Shown here piece after piece: positions 56,794 to 64,000 of a DNA stretch of 64,000 bases. Below the pieces are notes generated by a model. It made no database searches and was not told where the DNA came from. It saw nothing but the letters and a program-made list of their open reading frames with translations. The translations under genes and the position numbers were made by a program. Source of the DNA: Bos javanicus (lineage: Eukaryota > Chordata > Mammalia > Artiodactyla > Bovidae); assembly GCF_032452875.1 (NCBI RefSeq), contig NC_083878.1:56897378-56961377 (forward strand). Reading direction: 5' to 3'. The stretch's first letter is position 1, and every line of letters begins with the position of its first letter.

Positions 56794-56825
56794 ATATATA
56801 TATATAATATGTACATAATATATGT
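56732..56825. repeat. (TA)n-rich microsatellite
   Basis: About 94 bp of TA with TGTG and TAATA interruptions. ORFs rich in Tyr and Ile across it are artefacts. Confidence 0.95.
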
Positions 56826-56883
56826 ACTAGGCACAAAATAAAGGATATGGGGAAATAGAAAGTATTATTTTAAATAGCATGGT

Positions 56884-57514
56884 TGTAATGGTTGCTTAAG
56901 ACTGCTGTAACAAATTGCCAAAATCTTGGTGGCTTACAACAACATAAACTTATGCTATAGCAGTTCGAAAGCTAGAAATCCTAAATCAGAGTGTGGGTAA
57001 GGTTGTGCTCTCTCAAAAGGCTCTAGAGGGCTTCCCTGGCTATCCAGAGTTTAGGACTTCACCTTCCAATGCAAAGGGTACATATTCGATACTTGGTTAG
57101 GGAGCTAAGATCTCGCACACCTCACAGCCAAAAACCCAAAATATAAAACAGAAGCAATATTGTTACAAATTCAACGAAGACTTTAAAAGTGGTCCACATC
57201 CAAAAAGAAGAACAAATCTTTAAAAAAAGACTCTATAGGAGGATCTTTCCTTGTTTATTTTGGTATCTGATGGTTCCATATATCCAAGGCTTGTTATTGT
57301 ACAACCACAGTCCCTATTTTCATCTCCTTCTGTTTCTTATAAGTACATTGTAATTGGGCTCCACTGGGTCATTCAGAATGATGCCATCTCAATATTCTTA
57401 ACTGAATTACATTTGCAAAGAAATTTTTCCAAATAAGTTCACATTTAAAGTTTCTGATGATTAGACCACTGACCTGTCTTTTTTGGGGAGACAGATAACA
57501 TTCAATCCATTACA
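56884..57514 (-). mobile_element. MLT1-type (ERVL-MaLR) LTR with nested SINE
   Basis: Antisense MLT1: TGTAATGGTTGCTTAAGACTG, 'taacaaattgccaaaatcttggtggc', then after the SINE 'gaggatctttccttg', 'tttcttataagtacattgtaattggg', 'aattacatttgcaaag', 'ccaaataagttcac', ending cattaca. ATGGT (56879-56883) and GTGGT (57515-57519) fit a 5-bp duplication with one change. Confidence 0.75.
57030..57230 (+). mobile_element. CHR-type (tRNA-Glu) SINE inside MLT1
   Basis: Head gcttccctggctatccag, 'ttaggacttcaccttccaatgc', 'ggagctaagatctcgcacacc', 'aaaacagaagcaatattg', A-rich end. CTCTAGAGG (57021-57029) and CTCTATAGG (57231-57239) are the duplication with one change. Confidence 0.88.
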
Positions 57515-57610
57515 GTGGTTAAGAAGGGCCCTTCTGATAAGTTGGTCAAGAAAGGGCTTTCAGATGGAATAGTATTTGCACTGAGCCCAGGAAAAAGTAA
57601 AGAAATGAGC

Positions 57611-58287
57611 CAAAATGGAAAATTAAACAATTGAAAACATATAGTTCCCACAGTTCCTCCCAATGCAATAATCAGTATGCCAAAATGGTTTCCTCCCCTT
57701 TATTATAATTTTTCTTTACCAGCTAACACAGACCATTAAAGCCAGAAGGCATCTTCTATATTATATATTGAAGAAAAACAAGCTATGCGTTCAAGAGTCA
57801 AAAAGCCTGATTTCTAAATGTCTTTCTGAAATTCCATTTCCTCATCTAAAATATAGCTAAGAGATTGTTTTCATAAGATATGAACAAATATTTTTCTTTT
57901 AAAATTCTAAATATTAAAGAGAATTAAAGATAACCAGCTAAATAACCACCTGATAACCACCTGAATTTAGCTTTTTTGAGAATCCACTATATGCTGAAAT
58001 AAGTCCTCTCAACCCTTATCTTTCACAAACTTTCTTTCTCCATAATTCCTGGATGCCACATGCATAATTTGGGTTCATTTTGATAATATTCTAACTAAGC
58101 TAATATACTTAATATTGATTGGAACCTGTGATTGCCAAGGTGAACTAAGTGGGTTGTAGATATATTGGTTAGCACAAGGAAATGAATTGTTAACACCTTT
58201 AATGCTGTTAAATCAACCACCGAAGGCATCCTGATGATGAAATCAGAGGGGCTAAGCCCCTTGGAAGACTATTATAGTCAAATGAAT
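57611..58287. other. Unannotated AT-rich stretch
   Basis: Nothing recognised. Confidence 0.5.
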
Positions 58288-59366
58288 ACTATATAGCATC
58301 ATTAACTATAGTAAAGATGTTATACATTAGACCCCAGAACTCATTCATTTTAAAACTGAAAGTTTGTATTCTTTGACCAATATTTCTCCATTTCCCCCAA
58401 CCTCGAGATCCTGGGAACCACTGTTCTACACTATAACCACTTTGGCTGTTGTTGTTAGATCCCACATATATTTGATACCTTACAATATTTGTCTTTCTCT
58501 GTCTGATCTCCTTTAGCATAATACCCTTAAGATTCCTTCATACTGTCTCAAATGGATGAATTTCATTCTTTATTGTGGCTGAATAATATTCCATTACATA
58601 TATCTATATATATCTATATCATCTATATTTATATCTGTATTATCTAGGTATATAATTCTATGTATCTGCATATCTATATATCTACATCTACAGACCACAT
58701 TCTATATCCATTTATCTGTTGACAGAAACTTAGGTTGTTTCCATGTCTTGGCTATTGTGAATGATGGTGAAATAAACATCATAGTATAGATATTGCTTTC
58801 AGATAGTGATTTCATTACTTATTATACATATCAATACTAAGAAGCAATATTGCTAGGTCATATAGCACTTATTTTTAATTTTTGTTTTTAATTGGAGAAT
58901 AGTTACTTTAAAATAATATGTTAGTTTCTTCTGTATAACAATATGAATCAGCTATAAGTGTATATATACTATATATGTATACATATATTTATATATACAT
59001 ATCTCCCCCCTCTTGACCCTCTCTCCCACTCATCCTCCCATTTCACCTCTTTAAGTCAATATAGAGAACCAGGCTGAACTCCCTGTGTTATATAGCAACT
59101 ATATACTAGTTATCTATTTTACATATGGTAGTATATATATTTCAATGTTACTTTCTTAATTTTTCGCACTCTTCCCTCTCCCTGCTGTGTCCAAAGTCTG
59201 TTCTCTACATCTGTGTTTCTATTCCTGCCCTACTAATAGGTTCATCAGTACCATTTTTCTATGATATTTCTCTGTCTGACTTACTTTATATAACAGGCTC
59301 TAGCTTCATCCATGTCACTACAACTGCCTCAAACTCATTCATTTTTATGGCTGAGTAAAATTCCAT

Positions 59367-59400
<34 letters not shown>
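59367..59400. repeat. (TA)n(CA)n microsatellite
   Basis: Eleven TA then six CA units inside the younger L1, where the family has a TA-rich 'ccattgtatatatg' stretch. Confidence 0.93.
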
Positions 59401-60520
59401 TACATACCACTGTAAATTATTTACCCATTCATGTTAATGGACATCTAGGTTGCTTTCATGTCCTGGGTAGCGTAAATAGTGCTGCAATGAACATTGGGGT
59501 ACATGTGTCTTTTTGAATTATGGTTTTCTCAGGCTATATGCCCAATAGTGGGACTGCTGGGTCATATGGTAGTTTTTTAAGGAATCCCCAAAATGTTCTC
59601 CATAGTTGACTATCTCAATTTACATTCCCACCAACAGTTCAAGAGCATTCCCTTTCTCCACATTCTCTCCAGCATTTATTGTTTGTACATTTTTTGATGA
59701 TGACCCCTCTGATTTTGTGTAAAGTTATACCTCATCATAATTTTTATTTGCTTTTTTTCTAATAATGAGCAATGTTTAGCACCTTTTTATGTGTTTGTTG
59801 GCCATCTGCATGTTTTCTTTGGAGAAATGTCTGTTTAGGTCTTCTCATTTTTTGATTGGTTTGCTTGTTTTTCTGACTTTGAATTCATGAGCTGCTTATA
59901 TACTTTGGAAATTAAATTTTAATCCTTTGTCAGCTGCTTCATTTGCAACTATTTTCTCTAGAACAATTTTTTTTTCACTATTTCAATGGAAACATAAAAA
60001 ATAACTGAGTATCCAAAGCAATGTTGAGAAAGAAAAATAAAGCTGGAGGAATCAATCTTTCTGACCTCAGACTATACCATAAAGCTACAGTCATCAAGAC
60101 AGTAGGATACTGGCACAAAAACAGAAATATAGATCAATGGAACAAGCTAGAAAGCCCAGAGATAAGCTTACACATCTATGGGCACCTTATTTTTGACAAA
60201 GACAGCAAGAATACACAATGGGGGGTGGTGGGGGGCGGGAAAACAACCTCTTCAATAACTGGTGCTGGGAAAATTGGACAGCTACATGTAAAAGAATTAA
60301 ATTAGAACACTTTCTAACACCATACACAAACTCACAGTGGATTAAAGACCTAAATGTAAGGCCAGAAACTATAAAACTCTTGGAGGAAAACATAGACAGA
60401 ACACTCTTTGACATAAACTGCAGTAAGATTCCCTTTGACCCACTCCTAGAATAATGAAATAGAAGTAAAAATAAACAAATGATACTTAAAAGCTTTTGCA
60501 CAGCAAGCTATAAACAGCAT

Positions 60521-60738
60521 GTGTCCATGCATGCTAAGTTGCTTCAGTCATGTCTGATTCTTTGTGACCCTATAGACTATAGCCGGCCACACTGCTCTGT
60601 CCATGGTATTCTCCAGGCAAGAATACTGGAGTGGGTTGCCATGCCCTCCTCCATCTTCCCAACCAAGTGTTGAACTTTTGTCTCCTGCAGCTCCTGCATT
60701 GCAGGTGGATTCTTTATGCTGAGCCACCAGGGAAGCCC
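60521..60738 (-). mobile_element. Bov-tA SINE inside L1
   Basis: Minus orientation: Bov-A unit (cagtcatgtctgattctttgtg), then the reverse head (ctgcattgcaggtggattc ... gagccaccagggaagcc). ATAAACAGCAT (60510-60520) and ATAAACAACAT (60739-60749) are the duplication with one change. Confidence 0.93.
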
Positions 60739-61440
60739 ATAAACAACATATGGTAGATTAAAAAAAAATTTTTTTTTTCACGGATTCTCCCTACTCTTTT
60801 CTATTGTGGCTATACCAATTTACACTCAAACCAACAATACACAACTGTTTTATTTTCTCCACATCCTCATTAACACTTGTTACCTCTTGTCTTTTTTGGT
60901 AATAGACACTAAAAGGTATGAGGTAATATCTCATTATGGTTTTGATTTGCATTTCCCTGATAATTACTGATGTTGAGCAACTTAGTCCATTTGATGACTT
61001 GTCAGTATTAGTTGATCATATATGCATGGGTTTATATCTAGACTTCCTATTCTATTCAATCAGTCTATGTGTCTATTTCTATGTCAGGGCATACTGCTTT
61101 GATTACTAAAGCTTTGCAATATATCCTGAAAGCATGGAGCATAATTGCCTCCAGCTTTGCTTTTCCTTTTCAAGATTGCTTGGGCTATTAAGGTCTTTTC
61201 TGATGTCATATGAATTTTAACATTGTTTATTGTTTTATTTCTGTAAAATGTCATTGAAAATTTTATAGAAATTGCATATAGTCTATAAATTGCTTTGAAT
61301 AGTATAGACATTTTAACAATAACAAAGAATTATTAATTTTTTCAATACATGAACATGAGATATCTTTTATTTTTATGTCTTCAGTTTGTTTCATCAATGT
61401 CTTATAGTCTTTATTGTATACTTGAGTTGAGTAAAAGAGT

Positions 61441-62035
61441 AGATTTTGAATGTTTCCCCCCAACATAATATAGAGCTTTGTATGATTGATGTGTTAACTG
61501 ACTTTATTGTGATAATCAATTCTTAATCATCATTCCTTATACCTTAAATTTATATAAAATTTTATTTGTATGCTTTAATAAAACTGAGGGGGAAAGTCAG
61601 ATATAAAAACTCATTGGGAAATAAACTTAGCCATTAAGTTGAAAGGAAGAGATGAAAGATAGGAGCTGAGTGGATAGTATAATAACATGAGCAAAAGGCA
61701 CAAAGAAACTTTTATCAGCCTCAACGCAGCACTGGAGTAGCTCCCCATGTGGGTGGTAATTCTGGCTAATATTCCCAATTTATAAAGAAATGAAATATTT
61801 TACTCCTGATAGATGCTTATCTTACTTTCTCGGATTTACCCTAAATCAACCATATTGATTGTAAATATTGATAAAGAGAAACTCAATTAAAATAGAGTGA
61901 GAAAGTCAGAAGGGGATGCTCTTATGACCTATACAATGGCAGAACCCAAAAGAAAAGAAAATTTTCTTCTTGCCTGACAACAGCTCAGTCAATAAATCAA
62001 AACTACAATAAGGCATCATCTTATACAAACCAGAA
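61441..62035. other. Unannotated AT-rich stretch
   Basis: Nothing recognised. Confidence 0.5.
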
Positions 62036-62191
62036 TTCAGTTCAGTCAGTTCAGTCACTCAGTCGTGTCCAACTCTTTGTGACCCTATGAACTGCAGCAT
62101 TCCAGGATTCCCTGTGCATCACCAACACCCGGAGTCTACCCAAACCCATGTCCATTGAGTCGGTGATGCCATCCAACCATCTCATCCTCTG

Positions 62192-62638
62192 TCATCCCCT
62201 TCTCCTCCTGCCCTCAATCTTTCCCAGCATCAGGGTCTTTTGAAATAGGTCAGCTTTTTGCATCAAGTGGCCAAAGTATTGGAGTTTCAGCTTCAACATC
62301 AGTACTTCCAATGAACACCCAGGACTGAACTCCTTTAGGATGGACTGGTTGGATCTCCTTGCAGTCCAAGGAACTCTCAAGAGTCTTCTCCAACACCACA
62401 GTTCAAAAGCATCAATTCTTCTGCACTCAGCTTTCTTTATAGTCCAACTCTCACATCCATACATGACTACTGGAAAAACCATAGTCTTGACTAGATGGAT
62501 CTTTGTTGACAAAGTAATGTCTCTACTTTGTACTATGCTGTCTAGGTTGGTCAGAACTCTCCTTCCAAGGAGTAAGCATCTTTTAATTTCATGGCTGCAA
62601 TCACCATCTACAGTGATTTTGGAGCACCCCCCCCCCAA
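62192..62638 (-). pseudogene. BovB C-terminal coding fragment
   Basis: A 148-residue open stretch: HEIKRCLLLGRRVLTNLDS, VFPVVMYGCESWTIKKAECR, RIDAFELWCWRRLLRVPWTA, RRSNQSILKEFSPGCSLE, LQYFGHLMQKADLFQKTLML, ending GRRRRG before a stop. This is the domain after the reverse transcriptase; its exact function is not known to me. The upstream part is lost at the C/A homopolymer tract. Confidence 0.8.
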
Positions 62639-62979
62639 AAAAAAAGTCAGCCGATGTTTCCACTATTTCCCCATCTATTTGCCATGAAGTGATGGGACCA
62701 GATGCCATGATCTTAGTTTTCTGAATGTTGGACTTTAAGCCAACTTTTTCACTCTCCACTTTCACTTTCATCAAGAGGCTTTTTAGTTTCTCTTCACTTT
62801 CTGCCATAAGGGTGGCGTCATCTGCGTATCTGAGGTTATTGATATTTTTCCTGGTAATCTTGATTCTAGCTTGTGCTTCCTACAGCCCAGTGTTTCTCAT
62901 GATGTACTCTGCATATAAGTTAAATAAGCAGGGTGACAATATACAGTCTTGATATACTCCTTATGACTATACAGTTTAA

Positions 62980-63459
62980 GTGAGGAATATATTTAAGGGA
63001 CTAGATCTGATAGACAGAGTGCCTGATGAACTATGGATGGAGTTTTGTGACACTGTACAAGAGACAGGAATCAAGACCACTCCCAAGAAAAAGAAATGCA
63101 AAAAAACAAAATGGCTGTTTGAGAAGGCCTTACCAATAGCTGTGAAAAGAAGAGAAGCAAAAAGCAAAGGAGAAAAGGAAAGATATACCCATTTGAATGC
63201 AGAGTTCCAAAGAAAAGCAAGAAGAGATAAGAAAGCGTTTCTCAACAGTCCATGCAAAGAAATAGAGGAAAACAATAGAATGGGAAAGACTAGAGATCTC
63301 TTCAAGAAAATCAGAGACGCCAAGGGAACATTTCATGCAAAGATGGGTTCAATAAAGCACAGAAATAATATGGACCTAACAGAAACAGAAGATATTAAGA
63401 AAAGGTGGCAAGAATACACAGAAAAATTGTACAAAAAAGATTTTCAGGAATCAAGATAA
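62980..63459 (+). pseudogene. BovB linker fragment in the inverted block
   Basis: A 159-residue open stretch: FKGLDLIDRVPDELWMEFCD, a lysine run (KTTPKKKKCKKTKW), RREAKSKGEKERYTHLNAEF, GTFHAKMGSIKHRNNMDLTE, RWQEYTEKLYKK. It ends at a stop near 63457. The next open piece (from 63470, HTHLEPDTLECEVKWVLGSI) carries the reverse transcriptase start before another frameshift. Confidence 0.8.
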
Positions 63460-64000
63460 TCACAACCATGTGATCACTCACACTCACCTAGAGCCAGACA
63501 CCCTGGAATGTGAGGTCAAGTGGGTCTTAGGAAGCATCACTGCAATCAAAGATAGTGGAGGTGATGGAATTCCAGTTGAGCTATTTCAAATCCGAAAAGA
63601 TGGTGCTGTGAAGTGCTGCACTCAATATGTCAGCAGATTTGGAAAACTCAGCAGTGGCCACAGGACTGGAAAAGGTCAGTTTTCTTTCCAATCCCAAAGA
63701 AAGGCAATTCCAAAGAATGCTCAAACTACCACCAAACTGCACGCATCTCACAAGTTATTAAGTAATGCTAAAAATTCTCCAAGCCAGGCTTCAGTAATAT
63801 GTGAACCGTGAACTTCCAGATGTTCAAGCTGGTTTTAGAAAAGGCAGAGGAACCAGAGATCAAATTGCCAACATCTGCTGGATCATCGAAAAAGAAAGAG
63901 ACTCCCAGAAAAACATCTATTTCTGCTTTATTGACCCTATCAAAGCCTTTGACAGTGTGGATCACAATAAACTGTGGAAAATTCTGAAGGAGATGGGAAT

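Larger units (their letters stand above)
56346..57610 (-). mobile_element. L2 LINE relic, interrupted three times
   Basis: Pieces 56346-56480 (agcatcagggatagagtag, aactccctgccagtctgaag), 56826-56883 (attattttaaatagcatgg) and 57515-57610 (aagaaagggctttcagatgg, gcactgagcccaggaaaaag) read in the order of antisense L2. A Bov-A2, a TA tract and an MLT1 LTR lie between them. Confidence 0.5.
58872..60746 (-). mobile_element. 5'-inverted (twin-primed) L1 inside old L1
   Basis: 58872-59960 is artiodactyl L1 3'-UTR and ORF2 end in minus orientation ('attggagaatagttactttaaa', 'gctgagtaaaattccatta', 'ccaatagtgggactgctggg', 'ctttgtcagctgcttcatttgc'). At about 59960 the direction flips: 59960-60746 is ORF2 in plus orientation ('aataaagctggaggaatc', 'gatactggcacaaaaacag', 'cttttgcacagcaagctataaac'). 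The inverted piece lies just upstream of the other in the L1 RNA, with only a few tens of nt missing. CATATAGCACTTA (58859) and CATATGGTAGATTA (60747) are a worn duplication of old-L1 sequence. A Bov-tA lies inside. Confidence 0.85.
58288..61440 (-). mobile_element. Old L1 (L1M-type), split by younger L1
   Basis: The left piece (58288-58871) follows antisense 3'-UTR and ORF2 end text: 'tacattagaccccagaactcattc', 'tatttgtctttctctgtctgatc', 'gtggctgaataatattccatta', 'ccatgtcttggctattgtgaatgatg'. The right piece (60750-61440) continues: 'tctattgtggctataccaatttacactc', 'ggtatgaggtaatatctcattatgg', 'aagattgcttgggctattaagg'. About 300 bp or more of ORF2 is missing near 61000. No open frame. Confidence 0.8.
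62040..64000 (-). mobile_element. 5'-inverted BovB LINE (runs past window end)
   Basis: 62040-62962 is BovB from the tail (TTCAG)n back to the motif B region (ends 'acagtcttgatatactcctt') in minus orientation. At about 62963 the direction flips: 62963-64000 is BovB in plus orientation from the linker (gactatacagtttaagtgagg) to just after motif A (ctgaaggagatgggaat). In RNA order the plus block lies upstream of the minus block with about 110-130 nt left between them at the window edge, the arrangement expected from twin priming. The right duplication is outside the window. An expanded C10/A10 tract lies at about 62626-62645. Confidence 0.88.

Noticed and set aside
60219..60240. G-quadruplex motif
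   Set aside because: Only three runs of three or more G plus a GG; inside L1-derived sequence, weak as a candidate.

Overview
The window comes from a ruminant genome, most likely a bovid such as cattle. The evidence is repeat content alone: BovB (RTE-type) LINEs, Bov-tA and Bov-A2 SINEs with tRNA-Glu-like and Bov-A units, artiodactyl and bovine L1 tails, CHR-type SINEs and one ERV1-class LTR, on an AT-rich background with mammal-wide relics (MIR, L2, MLT1, MER20). I see no exon of a host protein-coding gene, no rRNA or functional tRNA gene, no CRISPR array and no operon structure. Open reading frames longer than about 100 codons are nearly all translations of BovB or SINE sequence. The window looks like intergenic or deep intronic mammalian DNA.

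Layout. 1-5 kb: a BovB end, a Bov-A2, a MIR, a Bov-tA and unique DNA. 5-17 kb: a 5'-inverted L1, many Bov-A2/Bov-tA copies, a solo ERV1 LTR (7.7-8.2 kb) and a MIR split by an MLT1 LTR. 18.4-22.2 kb: an old L1 broken by a 3 kb twin-primed BovB. 24.8-28.5 kb: three BovB copies, two of them head to head. 28.7-29.9 kb: an L2 relic split by an MLT1 LTR. 31-37 kb: scattered Bov-tA copies and worn L1. 37.8-44.4 kb: three minus-strand BovB copies, one near full length (38.8-42.3 kb) and carrying a CHR-type SINE. 44.6-50 kb: SINEs, a very short BovB tail, a MER20 split by a SINE, an L2 relic. 51.1-55.3 kb: three BovB copies and an old L1. 56.3-57.6 kb: an L2 relic containing a SINE, a TA repeat and an MLT1 LTR that itself holds a CHR SINE. 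58.3-61.4 kb: three-layer nesting (old L1, younger 5'-inverted L1, Bov-tA). 62.0 kb to the end: a 5'-inverted BovB cut by the window edge.

BovB makes up about a quarter of the window (my sum of 13 copies is about 16.3 kb). All copies are dead: stops, frameshifts, truncations and, in one copy, changes at presumed catalytic residues. BovB would have supplied the endonuclease and reverse transcriptase that mobilised the Bov-A SINEs, whose 3' regions resemble the BovB tail. The nesting order (MIR and L2 before MLT1; old L1 before BovB; MER20 before Bov-tA; BovB before one CHR SINE) is a readable insertion history. I found no convincing new biological system. The most informative observations are the four inversion-type insertions and the nested chronologies, several with target-site duplications (TSDs) that can be read directly.
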